Source: Thinopyrum elongatum
Lineage: Eukaryota; Streptophyta; Magnoliopsida; Poales; Poaceae
Assembly (NCBI GenBank): GCA_011799875.1
Contig: CM022300.1
Location: 232,076,903-232,140,902 of the forward strand
DNA: 64,000 nt
Reading direction: 5' to 3'
Part shown: in pieces, positions 11,349-20,391 of the stretch
Layout: each line of letters opens with the position of its first letter
Numbering within the stretch: position 1 is the stretch's first letter
Position numbers and translations under genes: made by a program
The notes under the pieces: model-generated
The model's database searches: none
What the model was told of the DNA's origin: nothing
Seen by the model: only the letters and a program-made list of their open reading frames with translations

Positions 11349-12228
11349 TGTCGGAATCGGGGCTCCGTGAACCCAATAAGGTTCGAACTCTGGGGAGTGT
11401 GCAAAGACCTAGCCTAGCCGCAGTCTCAAGCTCATCTCTCCATGGATTGGCCTCGTCGAGTTCGTGTGAGCGAGGAAGGAAGGACACGGTAGTTTACCCA
11501 GGTTCGGGCCACCTTGCGGTGTAAGACCCTACTCCTGCTTTGTGGTTTAGTGGCCTCACGAGGAGGTTGAGGATGAACTAGTACAGTGGGTGAGCTGCCT
11601 CGCGAGGGCTCGGTGGATGGGGATGAGTCTATCCGGATCCCCCTCTACGGTGGAGACTAGCCTATATTTATACTAGGCCTCGGTCCTCTTCCCTCATAGC
11701 TTAGGCGGGAAGGGATTCCACAATGGCCAATTTGAAAGGGGACAAGAGGTACATCTTATCCTGATGAAAAGTGGTCTTCGCCTGCAAAGCTTCTAGCCAT
11801 GACGCGGTAGTGGGCTCGGTGATGACACTCGTCCTGCCGAGCTCGTAGTCTTGGTCTTGTTGCACCGGAATGGAAACCTTTGGGGGATCCCTTGGGATCC
11901 CGTGCTGGTCCTTGCCTCCTTAGCACCAAAGAGGAAACTATCCTCCTCTGCGCCCGCTGACGCCCGCCTGGACTTGGTCGTCATGGCTCACGTCACTGCG
12001 AGCCACGTGAGGTGGGGTACCTGCATAGAAATCTCCGCTCCTCAGGAGGCAGGCTCGGGGAACTGCTTCACGGGAGGTCTTGGTGTCGTTCGCCTCGCCA
12101 GGCCGGGGGGCCTCGTGAGGGTCTTGCTCGTAGAGTCTTGTAGCTGGGCCGCACCGGGCCGTCGACGGGGCCACGCGCTGGGCCGTAGGCAGGCAAGTCT
12201 GGGTACCCCCGATCCCAGAACACCGACA
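11349..12228 (-). repeat. G3 5' LTR
   Basis: About 880 bp; on the minus strand it starts TGTCGGTGTTCTGGGATCGG and ends CCCCGATTCCGACA. TATA box TATAAATA at 11665-11672 and the shared GGCCCGAACCTGGGTAAA block at 11493-11510, about 155 bp downstream. The LTR border lies exactly one base before the ATG of the A1 ORF. Confidence 0.8.
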
Positions 12229-12930
12229 ATGAGTGACTTTGGTATGGCAGAAACAGATGATGGCCTAACTCCTAAAATTGGACAATCTAGCAATCTGGAT
12301 GCTAAAATTTTTGTTTTGGGGCAAGGGAATGTTATGGGAAAAGAACATATCCAAGAATTTTTTAATAGTGTTGGAAATTTGACTCTTGATGGTACTCCTA
12401 TACTTAAAAGAACTAAATTTTATGCGGAAGCTATTTCAGCACTAGTTCTGAAACTTGAAAATAGATTTATCTGTACCCACCCTACCTTGCAGAGATTGTT
12501 TTATGAGATACCCATTATAAAGGATCCTCAAGCAAAAAAGTTAGCTACCCTTATTCTTATGAATGAATTTGACTACATAGTACAGGAAGCTAGGGGAATT
12601 TTTGATTTTTATGGTATGAGCCATGAAAAACCAGTGATAAATGAGATCCTTTATAATAGTGATTATATGTTGAGACATTTGCTTGGAAATAACCAAATTT
12701 TTGTTGAGAATCTAAAAAAGCAAATCCCCGTTTTAGATATAATCCAACAAGTTTTCAATGATGCTAATCAACAATATTCTTGGATTGTTGCCGGAAATCA
12801 AAGGGGATACGTAGATGAGCAACTTGATAATGCTAAAATTTCTATGGATAATGTGTTTCAAGATATTTTTGCAAAACCTCCTGACAAGAACACATCTATG
12901 GAAAATAAGAAGAAAGATGACAATACTTGA
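12229..12930 (+). CDS. A1 downstream (env-position) ORF, 233 codons, unbroken
   Basis: Open from the ATG at 12229 to TGA 12928-12930 (MSDFGMAETDD at the N-terminus). It lies where Athila-type elements keep a third, env-position ORF. The protein is soluble-looking with no clear signal peptide or membrane segment; a central Leu/Ile-rich helical part (FYEIPIIKDPQAKKLATLI) is followed by a Lys/Asp-rich tail. I recognise it as a recurrent wheat retroelement ORF of unknown function. An upstream in-frame extension to 11851 lies within the G3 LTR and is rejected. Unbroken reading is unusual among the neighbours, but the gene has lost its own upstream region. Confidence 0.7.
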   Translation: MSDFGMAETDDGLTPKIGQSSNLDAKIFVLGQGNVMGKEHIQEFFNSVGNLTLDGTPILKRTKFYAEAISALVLKLENRFICTHPTLQRLFYEIPIIKDPQAKKLATLILMNEFDYIVQEARGIFDFYGMSHEKPVINEILYNSDYMLRHLLGNNQIFVENLKKQIPVLDIIQQVFNDANQQYSWIVAGNQRGYVDEQLDNAKISMDNVFQDIFAKPPDKNTSMENKKKDDNT

Positions 12931-13591
12931 ATCTACGCATTATGCCTAGCTAGGGGCATAAAACGACAGCGTTTGTTGGGAGGCAACCCAATGAATAAAA
13001 TTTATTTTTTCCTTTTTCTTTCTGTTCTTGAGTGTTTACACAATTATTCCTCTGTTATGATTGTGTTTTTTATGTTATAATTAGTTTTTGTGCCAAGTAA
13101 AGCCTTTGGGATAGCTTTGGTGATAGTTGATTTCATCCTGTTGAAAAACATAAACTTTTGCATCCAGTAACAGAATTGTTTAAATTCATACAAGCAAATA
13201 AAAATTCTGATTTTTTTAAAAAAGATTTAAGTACAAATTTTCCTTGTTTTCGTAATTTTTCCGAATTTTTGGAGTTACATAAGTATGAGAACAACTTGCA
13301 TCTTTACAGACTGTTCTGTTTTGGACAGATTCTGTTTTCTTTGCATTGTGTGCTTATTTTGATGAATCTATGGATTGTATCAGGGGGTATAAGCCATGGT
13401 AAAGTTAGAATACAGTAGATATAATGCAATAACAAAATTTGAATGGGTTTTCTACAGTACTTAAAGTAAATAGTGGTTTTCTTATACTAAAGGATCTCAC
13501 GAGGATTTTGTTAAGTTTTGTGTGATTGAAGTTTTCAAGTTTTGGGTGAGATCGCGATGGATGAAGGAATAAGGAGTGAAAAGAGCCTAAG

Positions 13592-13618
13592 CTTGGGGAT
13601 GCCCCATGGCACCCCAAG
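13592..13618 (+). other. Hairpin 1 in A1 3' region
   Basis: CTTGGGGATGCC pairs with GGCACCCCAAG around a CCAT loop, with one bulged A. It overlaps an AAGCTTGGGGATG word identical to the polypurine tract at 15385-15398. Confidence 0.6.
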
Positions 13619-13651
13619 TTAATATACAAGGAGAAACAAGCAACTAAGTTT

Positions 13652-13675
13652 GGGGATGCCCCGGAAGGCATCCCC
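13652..13675 (+). other. Hairpin 2 in A1 3' region
   Basis: Perfect 9-bp stem, GGGGATGCC with GGCATCCCC, around the 6-base loop CCGGAA. It starts 34 bp after hairpin 1. A comparable structure is present in A2 at 53283-53324. Confidence 0.65.
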
Positions 13676-13862
13676 TCTTTCTTCTAACGACCATCGGTAT
13701 TTTACTTGGAGCTATATTTTTATTCGTCATATATCATAAGTTTTGCTTGGAGCGTCTTGTATTATATGAGTCTTTGCTTGTTTTTCTTTCTATTTTTTCA
13801 CAAGTATCCTTGCTGGACACACCTATTTGAGAGAGCCAAAATTATGCTATGATTTGTTAGAA

Positions 13863-14090
13863 TTGCTCTATATGCTTCACTTAAATTTTTTGAGCTATGG
13901 AATTGCTCTAGTGCTTCACTTATATCTTTTTGATCATGGTGTGCTTTATTATTTTTGAAGAAATGCTCTCATTCTTCACTTAGATTTATTTAAGAGTTAG
14001 TAAAATTTTGAAGAAATTCTCTCATGCTTCACTTATATTATTTTGAGGGACGAAAAATTTATGCTCATGTTCTTCACTTAGATTTGTTTG
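13863..14090 (+). repeat. Degenerate short tandem repeat in A1
   Basis: Five imperfect copies of a word like GCTCTNATGCTTCACTTAKAT, spaced roughly 40-60 bp apart, separated by T-rich sequence. No function is evident. Confidence 0.55.
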
Positions 14091-15384
14091 AGATTGTCAA
14101 AAGCAATTGCAATTTATGAAACTAGTCCCGAAGTGATAGATATTCAAGAGGGATATAATAAAAACTTTCATGAAGATCATTGGATAAAATAAACTTGATT
14201 CTTTGTAATAGTTTTGAGATATGATGATAGTGATATGTGAGTCATGTTGGTGAGTAATTATGCTTTAGTAAGAATATTGGTGTTAAGGTTTGTGATTCCC
14301 AATGCAAGCCCGAAAGTCAACAATTGTGCAATGAAATTACATCCTACTTGTGGTGCATTATTCGGTGTTAGTTATGCTTAATGCTCACTTATGTGATTTT
14401 TCGTTTCTTGGTTGGTTGCTTCTCAATCTTTTTGCTAGCCTCCACTTGTACTAAGTACAAATACTACTTGTGCATCCACATCTTTAAACCTAGTTTTGCC
14501 ATATGAGTCCACCATACCTACCTATATGCGGTATTTCCATGCTGTTCTAAGCAAATTTGTATGTACCATCTCTAATTTTCAAAACGAATTTCCTTTTTGT
14601 GTGCTTGTACCGCTCATGAAGCGGCAGCGGGTGGCCAATATTTTCCATGCTAGATGTGTTTTGCTCAAGATGAGTGTTTATTCACTTGTCATTGCACGAG
14701 AGTACGGCGGTAATAGGGATGCCCAGTCCCGAAATGAAAAAGAAATTTACTTTATGTTGTCGAATAATAAATTCCTTGGAAATTGTTGGCATGGACGGTA
14801 CCCGTGGATATGGCTAGCCGTGAAATGTGATAAAATGGTGGAAAAAGGAATAAACTTTATTTTCTGTTTGGAAACCGCCTATGGTATATCTAGCATGGAA
14901 AGTGTTGGGAATTACTCGGTCGTTTTCATTGACGGGAAAAGTATGCCTCTCAAAAAAAATTATCTCTCAATTTAAGCTTTGAGCTCTGGCACCTCTACAA
15001 ATCCCTGCATCTTCTCTTATGCAATTTTTATTTTTATTTGAGTCTCCATCTTCTCTTATAAAGCACCAACTAAGGGGCACTGTGATCATTCTTGAGCATT
15101 GGATGTAGCTAATATGCGAATGTTTTTCATGAATGGATCAATGATTGAGCATGATGGGCTAGGGATAACTTTCTTTAGTGTTGATATTTTGAAAGACATG
15201 GTTGCTTGTTGATATGCTTGAGTATTGAAATCTTCATGTCAAAACTAGACTATTGCTTTGAACCAGATAAAAGTCCAAATGTCCATGCTACAAAAGAAAA
15301 GAATGTGTGATGAACATGTTAGGCAACGTTCCACATCAAAAATTCTATTTTTATCATTTACCTACTCGAGGACGAGTAGGAATT

Positions 15385-15398
15385 AAGCTTGGGGATGC
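15385..15398 (+). other. A1 polypurine tract
   Basis: AAGCTTGGGGATGC immediately before the LTR start. The purine core would prime plus-strand DNA synthesis. Confidence 0.65.
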
Positions 15399-16987
15399 TG
15401 GCACGTCTCCAACGTATCTATAATTTTTGCTTTATCCATGGTGTTATATTATCATTCTTGGATGTTTTACAATCATTTTATAGAAACTTTATATCATTTT
15501 TGGGACTAACCTATTGACATAGTGCCCAGTGCCAGTTGTTGTTTTTGCTTGCTTTTTACTTCATAGAATATCAGTACCAAAGGGAGTCCAAAAGCAGTGA
15601 AACTTTTTGGAGAATTTTTTGGACCAGAAGACACAACATGGGCCAAAGAAGTACCAGAGGGGAGGCCCGAGGTGGGCACAACCCACCAGGGCACTCCCAA
15701 GCATGCCTAGGGGGGTTGTGCCCCCTCGGTGGCCTCCTGCACCGCCTCTTCACCCTATAAATCCCCAAATATTCCAGAAACCCTAGGGGAGTCGACGAAA
15801 AACAAGTCCAGCAGCCGCAAGTTCCAGAACCACGAGATCCAATCTAGACACCATCACGGAGGGGTTCATCATCCTCATTGGTGCCTCTCCGATGATGCGT
15901 GAGTAGTTCATCATAGACCTACGGGTCCATAGGCAGTAGCTAGATGGATTCCTCTCTCTCTTTTGATTCTCAATACAATGGTCTCTTGGAGATCTATTTG
16001 ATGTAACTCTTTTTTGCGGTTTTTTTGTTGGGATCCGATGAACTTTGAGTTTATGATCAGATCTATATCCATGAATATTATTTGAGTCTTCTTTTGATCT
16101 CTTATATGCATGATTATTTATAGCCTTGTATTTCTTCTTCGAATCTTTGGTTTAGTTAGGCCAACTAGATCAATTTTTCTTGCCATGGGAAGAGGTGGTT
16201 TGTGATGGGTTCGATCGTGCGGTGTTCTTTCCCAGTGACAGAAGGGGCAGCAAGACACTCATGTATCATTGCTATTATGGATAACAAGATGGGGGCTATT
16301 CCTACATGAATAGATCTCGTCGACATCATGTCATCGTTCTTATTTCATTACTCCATTTTTCCATGAACTTAATACACTAGATGCATGCTGGATAGTGGTC
16401 GATGTGTGGAGTAATAGTAGTAGATGCAGGCAGGACTCGGTCTACTAATCTTGGACGTGATGCCTATATATTAATCATTGTCTTGGATATCATCATAATT
16501 ATTCGAACTTCTATCAATTGCCCAACAGTAATTTGTTTACCCACCGTGTGGTATTTTCTTGAGAGAAGCCACTAGTGAAATCTACAGGGCCCGGGTCTAT
16601 TCTTTATCATATTTGCTCTGAGATCTATTTTTATTCGCTTTTATTTTCAGATCTATTATTCCAAAAACCCAAAAATACCTTGCTGCACTTTTTTGTTACT
16701 TATTTTATTTCGTGTTTTATCGAGTTCTATTTATCCAATCTACACAATTTTTATCCCGTCAACTTGACAATTTCTGGCGCCGTTACCCGTAGAGGGATTG
16801 ACAACCCCTCATAAGGGTCGGGTTGCAAGTATTTGTTCTTTGTGTGCATGTACCGTTTACATAGTGTTGCTTGATTCTCCTACTGGATTGATACCTTGGT
16901 TTCATAACTGAGGGAAATACCTACCGTAGCTGTGCTGCATCATCCCTTCCTCTTTGGGGAAATACCGACGTAGTTCTAGCGACATCA
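15399..16987 (+). repeat. A1 LTR
   Basis: 1589 bp, starts TGGCACGTCTCCAACG and ends GACATCA. TATA box TATAAAT at 15756-15762, 87 bp after a CCCTCGG-rich stretch. A tRNA-Asp-like primer site (TGGCGCCGTTACCC) lies inside it at about 16776. Preceded by a polypurine tract, so it is called the 3' LTR. I recall the same end sequence in many wheat copies. Confidence 0.8.
15756..15762 (+). promoter_or_regulatory. TATA box of A1 LTR
   Basis: TATAAAT after a GC-rich segment and before the leader; the usual LTR promoter position about 360 bp into the LTR. Confidence 0.6.
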
Positions 16988-17531
16988 ATAACCCCACGAT
17001 ATGACCCGCCATGATGGGCCGGGTCATTCAAATGGCAACTTACGACCAAGACTCAAGATGAGCCAAGCCTTCAAGATATCAAGACCTGCTGGGCGGCTCA
17101 TAGAGTGGGCCGGCTAAGGGCCCAGCACTTGAAGACGGCGGCTTGACGGCCCAGAAGTGCAAGTCGCCACATGGAGTTTTCCTTAGAGAGTAAGATAAGT
17201 AGGAAGTATATTAGTACACGGGTCGCAATACGACTCATACTCTGTTATAAGCCCAGGGTCTCAACCTATATAAAGGGAGCCCCTAAGGTGGAAAAGACTA
17301 AGTTACAAGCTCTCGAGTACTAGGTTAGCCAAGTCGCACCCTTGTAATCGAGATCATCATCATCAATATCAATCAAGCAGGAACAGGCTTTTACCTCCAC
17401 CATGAGGGGCCAAACCTGGGTAAACCCTTGTCTATCGATTCCGATCAACCCCATTCAAGCAATCGCTTAGCGGCGATGGCCTCACGACAAAGTCCTTTCA
17501 CGAGAACATCTGCCGTGACAAAACCAGGATA
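16988..17531 (+). repeat. G4 left (5') LTR
   Basis: Aligns by eye over its length with 50585-51135. It lacks the first bases found in the right copy and joins directly to the end of the A1 LTR. TATA box TATATAAAG at 17267-17275; GGCCAAACCTGGGTAAA at 17408-17424. Confidence 0.9.
17267..17275 (+). promoter_or_regulatory. TATA box of G4 5' LTR
   Basis: TATATAAAG, identical in the right LTR (50871-50879). Transcription would start some 30 bp downstream. Confidence 0.65.
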
Positions 17532-17533
17532 GT

Positions 17534-17551
17534 TGGCGCCCACCGTAGGGC
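17534..17551 (+). other. G4 primer-binding site
   Basis: TGGCGCCCACCGTAGGGC, 2 bp after the LTR. The tRNA was not assigned. Confidence 0.7.
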
Positions 17552-17619
17552 TATCGCTCGGTGGTGTTGAGTTCTTGGAGGGAGCTCTCCCAGGGATCGA
17601 GGGATACGTAATCGGCTGC

Positions 17620-18718
17620 ATGACAAAGAGTCACCACGACAAGCTCTACATTGACGACTTCGGCAGGGGTCCTGAGGCCGACTCAATTGAGTACGGGCTT
17701 CCGGGTCCCCTTTGGCAAGATCCACGTCTTCATCGGCAAGATCGGCGAGTCAGGACCTGAGCTGGACATCTGCACCGACATCGTCGAGCCGGCTCGACGC
17801 ACACAACCCGCCCGGGCTCAAGCCGGGTGGAACCACATTTTCATTGGCTTCACCCAGGGAGTTGACCTCGCGGACAATTCAGCGTCAAACGGCGACACCC
17901 TGATCTACTCCGACGGCGAGTCATTGGCCGGGGAAACAGAGTCAATCCGCACCGTGTATGACCACAGGCTTGGGGGCTGCTCCGATGATGAGTCGGCCCC
18001 GGCTGACCATGAGTCACCCTGTTGGGCCATAGTCTACATGGCAGAACTGCCCTAGCCCTTGACTCCACTGTGGCAGGCGCTGCGAGAGGCACCGATGCAT
18101 CGGTAACAGATCCGAACGTGGCTGGCCCCGTCAAGCCGCCAACTCAAGTCTTCTCCGAGTTAGTCCCCTTGTTGATGGTTCTTCTTGAGATGTCCGTAAC
18201 AACAGAAAACCAGGAAGAACACAACACAGAGATAGCTAAAATCCAGGAGGACATCAATGCTAAGAGTACTCGCATGGTGCAGTAACAAACCCAGATCCAT
18301 AACAAGACAGAGGGTCTAAGGATGGAGGCGTGGCGTTTGAGCCTTCGTCAGCATGCTTCGAAGGAAGTTCACAGGAGATGTCACGCGACTCGCTTACCTC
18401 CTGGCTTTGAGGGAAGACATCTCTTCAACATGCCTGCGTCAGGAGCCGGCCCAAGCAAGCCTGCAACACCAGTTATACCCCAATTGAACTGGGTCATGCC
18501 ATAGAGTGGTAAAAGCGGGCCATCTCCAAACCAGCCAGCTCCAAACCCACCGCCTATCCGGACAACTCCCAATCACTTCGTGACTCCGGCGGGTCATTTT
18601 TCCAACCCTGTTGATAATCTGGTGGCAGCGACTACAAACCTCACAAGGCTTCCGATCATGAGTGCTACCCCCATTGAAAGGGAGGATTTGCATGCCATTG
18701 AGTTGTTAAAAATGGCGG
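17620..18718 (+). pseudogene. G4 Gag, N-terminal piece
   Basis: The start is taken at the ATG at 17620 (MTKSHHDKLYIDDFGRG). The frame shifts near 17700 and again near 18050, and stops lie at about 18283 and 18502. The segment covers the variable N-terminal region of Tat-type Gag, ending with LPIMSATPIERE and HAIELLKMAVA just before the C1 insertion. Gag resumes at 28527. Confidence 0.75.
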
Positions 18719-18723
18719 TCGCT
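18719..18723 (+). other. Target-site duplication of C1, left copy
   Basis: TCGCT, repeated exactly at 28522-28526 on the far side of C1. Confidence 0.9.
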
Positions 18724-20307
18724 TGAAAGTGCAACTAATCCCCGGGTGGTTTTGGTAATTCATAACAACATATAGCTCATTGAACTAATATCCATTCAAG
18801 TTGAATATTTCAGAAAGTTCAATGATTGGCATGGCATGGACTAGAGATGTGGACCCCTCAAAATGCTACGGACAAAGATTGGCAAAAGATCAAGACTCTT
18901 CATTTCTATTTTAGTGATCCAAGATCACATTGAGTCCATAGGAAAGCCAATACTATTAAAAGGGGATGAGGTGTTGCTTAATGCTCTACTTGCTCAAAGT
19001 GCTTAGTGATATTGCTCCAAAACCCTCAGCCACTTTCTCATTTCCACATATGTCCAAAACTCTAAGTCAAACTCGGCCCCACCGAAATGTTCCATCCGGC
19101 GCCACCGAGTTCAGTTGACATAGCCACTGCCAGAAACCCTAGACAAATTCGGTCACACCGATACGGATCTCGGTCCCACCGAGATGGCCTTGCAAACTCT
19201 CTGTTGCCTGTTGCAATTATTTCGGTCTCATCGAAATGTGCAATCGGTCCCACCGAGTTTGCTTGACATCCCCTCTATTGCCTTGTTGCTTCACTTTGGT
19301 CTAACCGAGTTGATGCAATCGGTGCCACCGAGTTGATGTTTGCCCTAAGCCCTAGCACATCGGTCCCACCGAGTTGTTCCAGTCGGTCCCATCGAGATTC
19401 CTAACGTTCACATTTTGAACTGAATCGGTCTCACCGAGTTCTTCTATTCGGTCTGACCGAGTTGGGTCAAATGTGTGTAACTGTTGGATTTTGTGTGGAG
19501 GCTATATATACCCCTCCACCCCCCTCTCCATTTGAGAGAGAGCCATCAGAACGTGCCTACACTTCCACTACTCATTTTCTGAGAGAGAACCACCTACTCA
19601 TGTGTTGAGACCAAGATATTCCAATCCTACCGCAAGAATCTTGATCTCTAGCCTTCCCCAAGTTGCTTTCCACTCAAATCATCTTTCCACCATAGCCAAA
19701 TCTGTGAGAGAGAGTTGAGTGTTGGGGAGACTATCATTTGAAGCACAAGAGCAAGGAGTTCATCATCAACACACCATCTATTACCTTTTGGAGAGTGGTG
19801 TCTCCTAGATTGGTTAGGTGTCGCTTGGGAGCCTCCTACAAGATTGTGGAGTTGAACCAAGAAGTTTGTAAGGGCAAGGAGATCGCCTACTTCGTGAAGA
19901 TCTACCCGAGTGATGCAAGTCCTTCGTGGGCGATGGCCATGGTGGGATAGACAAGGTTGCTTCTTCGTGGATCCTTCGTGGGTGGAGCCCTCCGTGGACT
20001 CGCGCAACCGTTACCCTTCATGGGTTGAAGTCTCCATCAACGTGGATGTACGATAGAACCACCTATCGGAACCACGCCAAAAATCTCCGTGTCTACATTG
20101 CGTTTGCCTTCTCCAAACCCCTCCCTTTACCCTCATATGCAATGTTTACTTTTCGCTGCTACACTCTTAGAATTGCATGTGTAGATTGATTGCTTGACTT
20201 GTACTAGTTGCTAAAATCTGCCAACAATTAAAATTGGGAAAAGGCTAGATTTTTATTTGGTCAAGTAGTCTTATCACCCCCCCTCTAGACCTTCTTTCGA
20301 TCCTAGA
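18724..20307 (+). repeat. C1 left LTR
   Basis: Starts TGAAAG and ends CCTAGA, where the right copy has CCTACA, the expected CA terminus. TATA box at 19503-19510. About twelve copies of a TCGGT-N4-ACCGA motif lie at 19071-19465, upstream of the TATA box. A roughly 20-bp stretch near 19810 is missing in the right LTR. Confidence 0.92.
19071..19465 (+). promoter_or_regulatory. Cluster of TCGGT-N4-ACCGA motifs and TATA box downstream
   Basis: About twelve near-palindromic words such as TCGGTCCCACCGAG in 395 bp, ending 38 bp before TATATATA at 19503-19510. The same cluster is in the right LTR (27308-27702). The symmetry suggests a binding site for a dimeric factor; that is inference. Confidence 0.55.
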
Positions 20308-20309
20308 AG

Positions 20310-20321
20310 TGGTATCAGAGC
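20310..20321 (+). other. C1 primer-binding site (initiator tRNA-Met)
   Basis: TGGTATCAGAGC, the classic plant initiator tRNA-Met complement, 2 bp after the LTR. Confidence 0.9.
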
Positions 20322-20391
20322 TTTGGTCTCCATTTGCCTTGATTTCCATAGCTTTGGTGATCATAGCCTTGGTTTCACAACCTAGGAGAGT

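Larger units (their letters stand above)
12931..15384 (+). other. A1 3' non-coding region
   Basis: AT-rich and without a supported gene. It begins with a short stem (TGCCTAGCTAGGGGCA, around 12942) and a GGGAGGCAACCCA word, both recurrent in this element type. It holds two strong hairpins, a degenerate short repeat (13863-14090) and an ORF of 159 codons at 14496-14975 that I do not trust, because this stretch is normally non-coding in related copies as I remember them. Confidence 0.6.
12229..16987 (+). mobile_element. A1: 3' part of an Athila-type Gypsy element
   Basis: Carries the post-pol ORF (12229-12930), a 2.4-kb AT-rich 3' region with two hairpins, a polypurine tract and an LTR. Gag and pol are absent: the left side is cut by G3. 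The organisation (an ORF after pol, a long 3' non-coding region, LTR starting TGGCACGTCTCC) matches Athila-type elements abundant in wheat and barley, as I remember them. The right end abuts the G4 LTR. Confidence 0.8.

Noticed and set aside
12229..12930. Envelope glycoprotein
   Set aside because: The position fits, but there is no signal peptide, membrane anchor or glycosylation pattern that I can see, so only the position is named.
14496..14975. Plus ORF of 159 codons in the A1 3' region
   Set aside because: AT-rich, no motif, and this segment is non-coding in related elements as I remember them; probably a chance opening.
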